Assembly: GCA_964459305.1 (NCBI GenBank)
Contig: CAYWNA010000292.1
Span: 1 to 15,858 of the forward strand
Length of the DNA: 15,858 nt
Direction: 5' to 3'
Source of the DNA: CAYWNA01 sp964459305
GTDB lineage: Bacteria; Planctomycetota; Planctomycetia; Pirellulales; Pirellulaceae
Shown in pieces: positions 7,416-13,578 of this stretch (position 1 is the stretch's first letter; every line of letters starts with the position of its first letter). The position numbers and the translations under genes are program-made. The notes below the pieces were generated by a model, which did not search any database, was not told the origin of the DNA, and worked only from the letters and a program-made list of their open reading frames with translations.

Positions 7416-8415
7416 GCACCTCATCGCACTGTTTTTGTTCATCTCGGCCTTCATCGTTTTCGCGGGTCGGGCGTTTGCCGAAGACCAGCCAACGGATCCG
7501 TTCCTGGGTGATTGGCAGGGTGAAGAGCTGGTCGCACAGGTCATTCCTCGCGGAGCGGGCAAGTACCAGATCAATTTGCTTGCGGAATTCGACGTGAAAT
7601 GTGAGCCGCTGGCAGTCGTCGAAGCGAGCGTCGCCGACGGAGTGCTCCGGTTTGACCAGGACGGATGGAAGGGCGAGTTGAACGGCGACCGTTTAACGGG
7701 CCGGCGCCCCATGATAAGCAAAACCGTAGCTTTCGAGTTGAAGCGTGTTGCACGCACCTCGCCCCGGGTCGGCGCGAAACCGCCCGAGGGGGCCGTCGTG
7801 CTTTTTGACGGCAGCGGTTTCGAGCATTGGCAAGTCAACCGCAGCAGGAAACCGTCGACGAAAATCGTGTGGGAACTGCAGGACGATTTCATGCGAGTGA
7901 CGCCGTTCGACAGCAAGTCGCCCGCAGGACACTCGATCGTCACGAAGCAGGCATTTCAGGATATCCGACTGCACCTGGAATTCCGCTTGCCGCTGATGGC
8001 CGACAAGACCGGTCAGGCGAGGGCCAACGGCGGTTTGGCGTTCGAGGACTATCGCTGGTACGAGATACAAATCCTGGACAGCTACGGTCTGGAAGGGCTC
8101 GACAATGAATGTGGCGGCATCTACAAGGTCGCAGCGCCGGCCGTCAACATGTGCCGCCCGCCGCGGATGTGGCAGACGTACGACATCGAGTACCACGCCC
8201 CAAGATATTCCGAGGACGGAACTCGCGTTCAGCCGGGCCGTATGAGCGTGAACCACAACGGCAAACAGATCCACAAGGACGTCGAGCTGCCAGACTCGCC
8301 AAAAGCCCTAAAGAAACGCAAGGCCAAACCAGGGTCAGCAACGGTCGGCCGCATCATCCTGCACTACCACAAAAATCCGGTCGAGTACCGCAACATCTGG
8401 CTTGAGGAACTGTGA
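7405..8415 (+). CDS. Exported 3-keto-disaccharide hydrolase / DUF1080 domain protein
   Basis: 336 residues. Residues 1-25 form a signal peptide (MRRKHLIALFLFISAF..., cleavage near AFA-ED). Residues about 30-115 form a small beta-rich domain typical of planctomycete DUF1080 proteins (FLGDWQGEE...). Residues about 125-336 are the DUF1080 jelly roll: GAVVLFDGSGFEHW, IRLHLEFRLP, NGGLAFEDYRWYEIQILDSYG, MWQTYDIEYHAPRY, a beta-hairpin MSVNHNGKQI, and the C-terminal signature NPVEYRNIWLEEL. The family (PF06439) includes enzymes cleaving 3-keto-glycosides, but most members are uncharacterised, and the domain also serves as a concanavalin-like binding module. The gene overlaps the stop of the truncated glycosidase gene by 11 bp. 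Any co-expression with it may simply inherit the promoter at 6806-7100. Confidence 0.85.
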   Translation: MRRKHLIALFLFISAFIVFAGRAFAEDQPTDPFLGDWQGEELVAQVIPRGAGKYQINLLAEFDVKCEPLAVVEASVADGVLRFDQDGWKGELNGDRLTGRRPMISKTVAFELKRVARTSPRVGAKPPEGAVVLFDGSGFEHWQVNRSRKPSTKIVWELQDDFMRVTPFDSKSPAGHSIVTKQAFQDIRLHLEFRLPLMADKTGQARANGGLAFEDYRWYEIQILDSYGLEGLDNECGGIYKVAAPAVNMCRPPRMWQTYDIEYHAPRYSEDGTRVQPGRMSVNHNGKQIHKDVELPDSPKALKKRKAKPGSATVGRIILHYHKNPVEYRNIWLEEL

Positions 8416-8458
8416 ATCTCACATCAGGATGGGCCGAGAAATAGCTGTCGTGTTTTTC

Positions 8459-8510
8459 GCCGTCCTCTCCGAGGTCGGTGAGGGAAGGCACCGACCTCGA
8501 AGAGGACGGC
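8459..8510. repeat. Long hairpin downstream of the DUF1080 gene, possible terminator
   Basis: Arms 8459-8480 and 8489-8510 (22 nt each) are complementary at 21 positions, with an 8-nt loop AGGGAAGG. It begins 43 bp after the DUF1080 stop. There is no T-run after the right arm, so it is not a canonical Rho-independent terminator. It could protect the 3' end, assist termination, or be a dispersed palindromic repeat. Confidence 0.6.
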
Positions 8511-8579
8511 AACTATCTGCTTTCAGGATTTCGCAGCCTTCTCGCGGAGGTTGCCCCCTGTTGATCGAGGGCTCCTCAG

Positions 8580-8609
8580 TTGACGACCGGTGCCTCCCCG
8601 CGCTAAAAT
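8580..8609 (+). promoter_or_regulatory. Sigma70-like promoter for the small cysteine-containing protein gene
   Basis: TTGACG (8580-8585) and TAAAAT (8604-8609) each match the consensus hexamers at 5 of 6 bases, separated by 18 bp. A start of transcription near 8616 would leave a leader of about 58 nt before the ATG at 8675. It lies after the 8459-8510 hairpin, which fits an independent transcription unit. Confidence 0.5.
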
Positions 8610-8674
8610 CGCGGCGGATGTGGACCTTCAAATCGCCCTTCGGCAATTCCTATCGCGCAACGGAGACGCAGACC

Positions 8675-9160
8675 ATGGACCATCCCTACGAAACCGAGAC
8701 GGGCTGCTGCGTTCGGTTCAATCCCGACCCTTGGGACGAAAAAGAGCATACCTGGGAGGACAAGCTGTTCATCAAGGATCGGGTGCGCTGCCTCTTTCAC
8801 ATCCCGCTGAACTTCGGCAAGGCCATGATGCGCTGCACGGGGGAGATTCAGAAGGCGGACGCCTTTACTCCAGAAGTACCGGTTTGCCTGTCGGACCATA
8901 CATCGAAATGGAATATGGACCTCTATGTCGAGGTCGCCAAGGAGGTCCCCGGCGCGGAGAATGTCCGGTTGAGCGGCACGTACCTGTCCAAGGTCTTCGA
9001 AGGACCTTTTAAAGACACCGGCAAATGGTGCGAACAGACGACCGAATGGGTCCGGTCCCGCGGCAAAGAGATCGAGAAGACGCTGATGTATTACACCACC
9101 TGCCCCAAATGCGCCAAACACTACGGCAAGAACTACGTCGTGATCCTGTGCCAAGTCTGA
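8675..9160 (+). CDS. Conserved cysteine-containing protein of unknown function (putative metal- or thiol-dependent)
   Basis: 161 residues from the ATG at 8675, preceded by GGAG about 9 nt upstream. The frame is open further 5' (in-frame ATG at 8618), but that start would sit at the predicted transcription start and adds unconserved-looking sequence. There is no signal peptide, so it is cytoplasmic, unlike most neighbours. Visible features are the N-terminal TETGCCVRFNPDPWDEKEH with Cys11-Cys12, DRVRCLFHIPLNFGKAM, a central segment VRLSGTYLSKVFEGPF, and a C-terminal TTCPKCAKHYGKNYVVIL with Cys143-Cys146. From memory, close relatives with the same WEDKLF and CPKCAK..GKNYVV blocks occur in diverse bacteria and archaea, often labelled 'hydrolase' without evidence. 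The cysteine pairs suggest metal or redox chemistry, which is inference. Confidence 0.75.
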   Translation: MDHPYETETGCCVRFNPDPWDEKEHTWEDKLFIKDRVRCLFHIPLNFGKAMMRCTGEIQKADAFTPEVPVCLSDHTSKWNMDLYVEVAKEVPGAENVRLSGTYLSKVFEGPFKDTGKWCEQTTEWVRSRGKEIEKTLMYYTTCPKCAKHYGKNYVVILCQV

Positions 9161-9219
9161 GGCGACCCCTATGGGCCAAGGAATCGGTCGAGCGATGCGT
9201 CTGATGGAGACCACATTCC

Positions 9220-9240
9220 GTCAGGCACAGCCTGACCTAC
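9220..9240. repeat. Short palindromic repeat at the convergent gene ends
   Basis: GTCAGGC (9220-9226), loop ACA, GCCTGAC (9230-9236), followed by CTAC. The element sits exactly between the convergent small-protein gene and the deacetylase gene, and its outer bases supply the TAG stop of the deacetylase (9237-9239). From memory the same palindrome is a frequent intergenic string in Pirellulales. It could act as a bidirectional 3'-end hairpin. Confidence 0.5.
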
Positions 9241-10316
9241 GCTCGCTGTTTCTTCAGAAGGGTCTTTCTGAGTTCGAGCATCCCCGTATTGACGACGCGC
9301 AGGTTGAGCCGTTTGGCACTGTCTCGGATGGCCTGGATCAGATCCCGCAGGCGTTTCTCCATTTTCGCCTCTGCGTAATTGGGCGTGTTGTGCGTCATGA
9401 CGACCAGGATGCGCGGAAGCGACGGGTCGATGAGAGGGGCCTCAAGTTGCTCGCGTATGATCTCACGGAACATGTCGGGGTCTATCGAGCGGGCCTCGAC
9501 GCGCAGGTGCAACGGTTCTTGTCGATCTCCGGTGTTCCGAATGTGTTTGCGGCTGGTGGTGACTGGCAGTTCGAGGAAGGCGTCGGCGCGATCGACTTCC
9601 TTCGGCAGGAACTGGGCTTCGGACGGAAACCCAGCCCAGTCGGCGAAATAGCCCCTGCGGACGCGCCCGGGCAGGGAAACACTGCCGGCGACCAATCCGG
9701 CCTTGGCTAGCGTCGGGAAGATCGTCGGGCTGCCGCTGAAGTTGCCCGGACGGAACACGCGGGGGCGATGGCCGATCGCGTCCTTCCAGGCCGTCGTTGC
9801 CTCGTCCAGCAGCTTGAGCTGGTCAGGTTCGCCGTACTCGGGCATGAAGCGATCCCACCGGAAGTCGCCAAAGCCCTGCGGGTGGAGGTGCATCCCCAAT
9901 TCGTTACCGCCGGCGGCCAGTTCCGACCACAGCTTCGCATGTGCCTTGGCCACGTCGGGCACGATGAAGTCGGTTGCGATCAGGCCCTCGTCGGCCAAAA
10001 TTGCATGGAACCGCCGAATGCTCCGCTCGCTGAATTTCCAGTCCGGCGGCCCCCAGATGCCATGTCGAGACATATCGCGATCAACGACGCGTTCACAATC
10101 CATGGTGAAGAAGACGTACAGATCGCGCCCCTTCTCCGCTTCCGCGCTGGCGCCGGTCACGCTCTTGGATTTCGCTGATGCTTGCCCATTCACAGAAGAC
10201 ATCAGCCCACCGACGACAAGCGATCCCGCCACAGTTGCGGCATCGGTCAGAAAGTCCCGTCGGCTGTGAGTCCGATCACCGTCAGCACTTGGACCCTTCG
10301 TCTGATGATTCGACAC
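9237..10316 (-). CDS. Tat-exported polysaccharide deacetylase (NodB-like)
   Basis: 359 residues from a GTG at 10314-10316 with GAGGGG (complement of 10326-10331) 9 nt upstream. An ATG at 10359-10361 is the alternative, adding 15 residues with a weaker RBS. Residues 17-23 HSRRDFL followed by a hydrophobic stretch (AATVAGSLVVGGLMSS) make a twin-arginine signal. The deacetylase core starts near residue 62: YVFFTMDCE with D73 and E75 (motif 1, a variant of TFDDG), GNELGMHLHPQ with H143 and H145 (metal-binding motif 2), RPRVFRPGNFSGS with R190 (motif 3), and VVMTHNTPNY with H309 (motif 5 region). These are the NodB/CE4 hallmarks in the TxDxE variant form common in planctomycetes. The likely role is hydrolytic N- or O-deacetylation of an extracellular polysaccharide; the substrate is unknown. 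Confidence 0.82.
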   Translation of the reverse strand: MSNHQTKGPSADGDRTHSRRDFLTDAATVAGSLVVGGLMSSVNGQASAKSKSVTGASAEAEKGRDLYVFFTMDCERVVDRDMSRHGIWGPPDWKFSERSIRRFHAILADEGLIATDFIVPDVAKAHAKLWSELAAGGNELGMHLHPQGFGDFRWDRFMPEYGEPDQLKLLDEATTAWKDAIGHRPRVFRPGNFSGSPTIFPTLAKAGLVAGSVSLPGRVRRGYFADWAGFPSEAQFLPKEVDRADAFLELPVTTSRKHIRNTGDRQEPLHLRVEARSIDPDMFREIIREQLEAPLIDPSLPRILVVMTHNTPNYAEAKMEKRLRDLIQAIRDSAKRLNLRVVNTGMLELRKTLLKKQRA

Positions 10317-10445
10317 GATGCGCTTCCCCTCATCGAGCTTCCAAAATCCGGCACTTAACATGCGCCGCCTTCGCGACCGCGATTTTACATTTTCGATATA
10401 CTCCCTTGCAAACGGGAACAAGACAGATGGAACGATGATCGTCAA

Positions 10446-10646
10446 TGTGCGGCCGAAGGTGGCCTGTTTCGATCTGGCCACCCCGGCTATCCCTACTATG
10501 CAGACGACCTTGGCCAACTTCGGGCAAGTGTCGCCAGGGTCGTAGAGACGGGTGCGACCAAGTTCTACGTTGGCCACGGCGGGCCAATTGATGCAGATCG
10601 TGTCAAGTCATGGCTTGGACGAGTGTCGAGTGATGGAATGCCGTGA
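10446..10646 (+). pseudogene. C-terminal remnant of a metallo-beta-lactamase-fold hydrolase gene
   Basis: In the 354-bp gap 10317-10670 the + frame ending at TGA 10644-10646 reads, without an RBS or plausible start, AAEGGLFRSGHPGYPYYADD, then a helix-like LGQLRASVARVVETGA, then TKFYVGHGGPIDADRVKSWL. The order (a GD/GG-LFRSG strand, an acidic ADDL helix start, then a strand ending in GHGGP and a closing helix) matches the last 60 or so residues of MBL-fold hydrolases, where the GHGGP histidine is the last metal ligand. Upstream codons (10368-10445) look random. The rest of the gene, including the HxHxDH motif, is absent. I read it as a decayed or deleted gene on the opposite strand to its neighbours. 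The family assignment rests on a short stretch. Nothing else is visible in this gap apart from the deacetylase RBS. Confidence 0.45.
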
Positions 10647-10670
10647 CCGGTGGCCAGAAACGAACGGTCG

Positions 10671-11525
10671 TCACACCACCTGAGCCACCACGGCCAGGAC
10701 AGGCGAGTCAGCCTTGTAGGGGTCACCGGCTACGTTGGAGTAGACCTCGTGGACCGTGAAGCCGTTCTCTCCAAGCTCAGCAGTCAGTTCATCGACACCG
10801 TAATGTTGAAGCCAGTTGTAGAAGAGGCGAACGCCACCACGCTCAACAATCGTGTACTTGTCCAGCGACACGTGATCCGAGTCGTACTTGAACGTGTTCA
10901 AAAAGCCGAAGTAATCGTTCGCCGCAAAAAACCCGTCAAGAAGATTCGGCTCGCACACTGCTTGTTCCTTTTTTGACTCGAATGAGACCAACGAAGATAC
11001 ATCCAGGAGAACATGCCCTCCAGTTCTAAGATGTCGTCTGAACTTGCTGAAGAGGATTTGCCTTCGTTGCAAGCTCAACGGACACAGATCGCAGAAGATC
11101 AACGTTATCAGGTCTGCCTTGCGAGCCGTCTCCCAACTCAGGTAATCGTCCAAAACGTAGTTCACTTCAAGGCCGTTCTTCGAGGCATACTCGGAAGCGT
11201 ACTGGATTGAGCGTTTGGAAAAGTCGATGCCCGTCACGTCCGCTCCCATTTGGGCGAGTCTGGTTGTATATAACCCCGGTCCACAACCGTAGTCGAACAC
11301 CACGCCGTTCTTTGCTATCTGGAAGCGAGATTCTATCCACTCCGCCGACCGCTCGATGAACGCATGAGGACGGGAAGCAAGTTCAGCATCTTTGTCAAGA
11401 TGAAATGCCAGCATGCATTGCGAGATGTGTTCGTCCTGCCAGAGACGATCAACCGTATACTCGCCAAAAACCGGAGGACGCTGGAGAACGTCGGCAAGAA
11501 AAGCAAACGGATCGACTTTCACCAT
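10671..11525 (-). CDS. Class I SAM-dependent methyltransferase, substrate unknown
   Basis: 284 residues from the ATG at 11523-11525 with a GGGAGG Shine-Dalgarno about 7 nt upstream. Residues 76-84 VFDYGCGPG are the SAM-binding motif I, TGIDFS (98-103) supplies the acidic residue D101 that binds the ribose, LITLIFCDLCPLS (139-151) is motif II/IV, and LRTGGHVLLDVSS (166-178) is the strand after motif III. This is a complete Rossmann methyltransferase fold of the Methyltransf_11/25 type. Residues 1-70 form a helical cap (VFGEYTVDRLWQDEHISQ), and residues 185-284 form a beta-rich substrate lid. There is no signal peptide, so it is cytoplasmic. It starts 39 bp after the TsaA/TrmO-like gene on the same strand, probably the same mRNA. 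Small molecules are the more usual targets of this shape, but nothing here fixes the substrate. Confidence 0.82.
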   Translation of the reverse strand: MVKVDPFAFLADVLQRPPVFGEYTVDRLWQDEHISQCMLAFHLDKDAELASRPHAFIERSAEWIESRFQIAKNGVVFDYGCGPGLYTTRLAQMGADVTGIDFSKRSIQYASEYASKNGLEVNYVLDDYLSWETARKADLITLIFCDLCPLSLQRRQILFSKFRRHLRTGGHVLLDVSSLVSFESKKEQAVCEPNLLDGFFAANDYFGFLNTFKYDSDHVSLDKYTIVERGGVRLFYNWLQHYGVDELTAELGENGFTVHEVYSNVAGDPYKADSPVLAVVAQVV

Positions 11526-11564
11526 GTGGTGCCTCCCGGCTATCGAACGTGCTCCGTCACTTCT

Positions 11565-12131
11565 CTATGGCCTCTTCCTAGCCCTCTCCAGCCAATCCGG
11601 CACCTTAGCATCGTCAGCGGCGTCGGAGCCGGGAAGAAACGGCTTCATGTCGAGCACCGGCGTGCCGTCGAAGGCATCTATCTTCTCGACCTCTACAACG
11701 TTGTCTTTGACGGCCACGATCTTGCACAACGTCATTGCGATGAGGTTTGGCCGTCGAGGTGAACGAGTGGCGAAGACGCCCACGAGCGGGTTCTTTCGGT
11801 CACCCCTTGGGTGGACCTGCAAGATTGCCCGCTTCTCCGGCGTGTCGTTCTTGTCAAACCACCAGAAGGCATAAACGTGCGAGAACCCATCGAGGCCAAG
11901 TAGACCCGGCTCGTACTCCTTGTCGAGTACGATGAATGTCTGATCCTCCGATTTCTTTACGTGGCCGATTGGGTGCATTTTGAACTCGGTGGGGTTGTCT
12001 TCGGCAGCAGCGAAGCTGCCAGCAGAGATGATGGCGGCCAGGGCGATGGCGCAGGTTGCGTTTCTCGATTGAAACGAGTCAAGACTCGTACTACTTGCTG
12101 ACCACTGGATCGACCCATCTGGCCCATGCAT
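11565..12131 (-). CDS. TsaA/TrmO-family protein with apparent export signal (start uncertain)
   Basis: The catalytic part is clear. It has MHPIGHVKKS, then GLDGFSHVYAFWWF (residues 79-92 from this start), VGVFATRSPRRPN (117-129) and DAFDGTPVLDMKPF (152-165). These are the hallmark blocks of the TsaA/TrmO family (PF01980), which N6-methylates t6A37 in tRNA using SAM. Ahead of the domain is a hydrophobic ATCAIALAAIISAGSFAAA followed by EDNPTEF, which looks like a signal peptide with an AAA cleavage site. That is unexpected for a tRNA enzyme. The start is unresolved. The ATG at 12129-12131 overlaps the upstream gene by 41 bp and has a poor RBS. The first in-frame ATG (12177-12179) overlaps it further. 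The ATG at 11976-11978 would remove the hydrophobic part and give a cytoplasmic protein. The gene is followed after 39 bp by another methyltransferase gene. Confidence 0.75.
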   Translation of the reverse strand: MHGPDGSIQWSASSTSLDSFQSRNATCAIALAAIISAGSFAAAEDNPTEFKMHPIGHVKKSEDQTFIVLDKEYEPGLLGLDGFSHVYAFWWFDKNDTPEKRAILQVHPRGDRKNPLVGVFATRSPRRPNLIAMTLCKIVAVKDNVVEVEKIDAFDGTPVLDMKPFLPGSDAADDAKVPDWLERARKRP

Positions 12132-13494
12132 ACCCGAATTTTCCAGGACAGTGAACACAAAGTTGCAGCTTCTTGACACCAGAGATGTTCACTACGAAGT
12201 TTTGCGATGTGCCAATGATTTGAATACGTCGTGATTTCCAGAGCGACCGTCCGTCTCCGAGAATTTCGAAAGTCAGAGGCGTTTCGGAACGCTGAGGCCG
12301 CTTACCTTCTCTCGTTACAACGTCACCGATCCCAGCGGCCCCGGTGAGTTTTCGGTAGGCTTTATGAAGATTAAATACGATGATCGACGTGGAATTGCTG
12401 GCAGGATGTGCTTTGAAACCATGCAATCGTTTCTTGCCGCCTAAATTGAAGGAAGAACGAAACCCCTTGACTCCCTCTCCCACATTCACCACCAACGGCT
12501 CAAGATTGGTCAGATATGTGGACGGCGGTTCAGCATGCGTATTTTCCTCCGTTGTCACCAGCCTCTTCTCCACCCTATCCTTCATCAACCCTGTCAGTTG
12601 AGGCAACGCCTTTCGATACCAATAGTCGGCCCGCTTTTCCAGTCGCTTCTGCACGCCTCCCTCACTTGCCGAAGCCATCTTCCACCATCCATCCCCCAAG
12701 GCCACCTGCTCTTCGGCGCTCGACACGCCCCGGAGTTCCTTCACCGCCAATTCCTTCAGCTTCCCATCGGGGCTTAATGCCAACATGGGCACACCCCGAT
12801 TCCAGTTTGCCTTAACGAAGCAGTAGTACCTGGCAACTGCCAGATTGGCATCGGGATCAACCGGGTTGTCCTCAAGCCGCAGTAAGGCGTCCTTGATTTC
12901 TGCGTGCGCCTCCGCAGCCTCTTCGACTTCCTTGTTTCGTGCAACAACCTGTTTGACAAGTTGACCATCTCGGCCTTTTCGAGCCGCACCCAAAGCCAAA
13001 CTGCCAAGGTACTTGGCAGCGACGAAATCATCTTTTTCCACGGCTTGATCGATCAGTTCCAACGAAAGCCTCGCAACGGCCACCGAATGCGTAGCCGAGT
13101 TGGCAGCCTGCGACAGTGCCGCACCTTTAAGCTTGTAGGCATCCACGTCGTACCGACTGGCCATCGTGTCTATGGCCCGAAATGCCAGTTCTGCATCGCC
13201 AGCCTGGGCAGCCACGTCTCGTGCCACTTTGAGTAGTACGTAGCGGTTGGTGTCATCGGCCGATTCACGTGACTTTTGCAGCAGCTTCGTGGCCAACGCC
13301 TGTTTCTGCGTTGAGGTCTCGGCGTCTTTCCATTCCTGCCCGTAGACCTCTTTGATGAGTTCGAGGGCTTTGGCCTGCGCTTCATCGGAGGGAACAGGGA
13401 TCTTCTCCTGACCTAACGTGGAAATGGCGGCAGACAGGACGACCACCAAAATCAACGATTGACGAACGATGGTGAGGGATTGGCCGTATGTCAT
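12091..13494 (-). CDS. Exported helical-scaffold protein with C-terminal NPCBM domain (array copy 3)
   Basis: 467 residues from the ATG at 13492-13494 with GGAGA (complement of 13501-13505) 6 nt upstream; an earlier in-frame ATG at 13566 is rejected. Residues 1-29 are a signal peptide (RQSLILVVVLSAAISTLGQ). Residues about 36-312 form an alpha-helical, TPR-like scaffold (ALELIKEVYGQEWKDAE, NRYVLLKVARDVAAQ, LELIDQAVEKDDF, NPVDPDANLAVARYYCFVK, VALGDGWWKMA, RADYWYRKALPQLTGLMKDR). I recall this arrangement as a planctomycete-specific domain but cannot name it. Residues about 326-467 match NPCBM (PF08305), a putative carbohydrate-binding module: YLTNLEPLVVNVGEGVKG, the GGKKRLHGFKAHP block, LTFEILGDGRSLWKS, VNISGVKKLQLCVHC, and the closing YAWARWVDPVV. 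It probably acts as a surface carbohydrate-binding adaptor; no catalytic residues are seen. It is 84 bp downstream of its paralogue on the same strand. Confidence 0.8.
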   Translation of the reverse strand: MTYGQSLTIVRQSLILVVVLSAAISTLGQEKIPVPSDEAQAKALELIKEVYGQEWKDAETSTQKQALATKLLQKSRESADDTNRYVLLKVARDVAAQAGDAELAFRAIDTMASRYDVDAYKLKGAALSQAANSATHSVAVARLSLELIDQAVEKDDFVAAKYLGSLALGAARKGRDGQLVKQVVARNKEVEEAAEAHAEIKDALLRLEDNPVDPDANLAVARYYCFVKANWNRGVPMLALSPDGKLKELAVKELRGVSSAEEQVALGDGWWKMASASEGGVQKRLEKRADYWYRKALPQLTGLMKDRVEKRLVTTEENTHAEPPSTYLTNLEPLVVNVGEGVKGFRSSFNLGGKKRLHGFKAHPASNSTSIIVFNLHKAYRKLTGAAGIGDVVTREGKRPQRSETPLTFEILGDGRSLWKSRRIQIIGTSQNFVVNISGVKKLQLCVHCPGKFGYAWARWVDPVVSK

Positions 13495-13518
13495 CTTCGT
13501 TCTCCGCTGGATCGACGG
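13495..13518 (-). promoter_or_regulatory. Conserved 5' leader with ribosome binding site (array copy 3)
   Basis: These 24 nt directly before the start codon match the 24 nt before the paralogue's start (15151-15174) at 22 positions, including GGAGAAC at the same 6-nt spacing. This supports both chosen starts and shows the duplication included the translation initiation region. Confidence 0.6.
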
Positions 13519-13578
13519 CACGGGGAGAATCGCCGGAGTAGCGTCCGTTTCTGTGCCGTGTAGCACCGTTCAACAACA

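Noticed and set aside
8402..8674. Earlier start for the small Cys-pair protein
   Set aside because: The extension reads through the hairpin and the promoter-like hexamers and shows no protein-like conservation. The ATG at 8675 has GGAG at suitable spacing.
10317..10577. Upstream extension of the deacetylase frame to 10577
   Set aside because: It would add about 87 residues ahead of the twin-arginine motif and overlap the MBL-like remnant on the other strand. The GTG at 10316 has a good Shine-Dalgarno.
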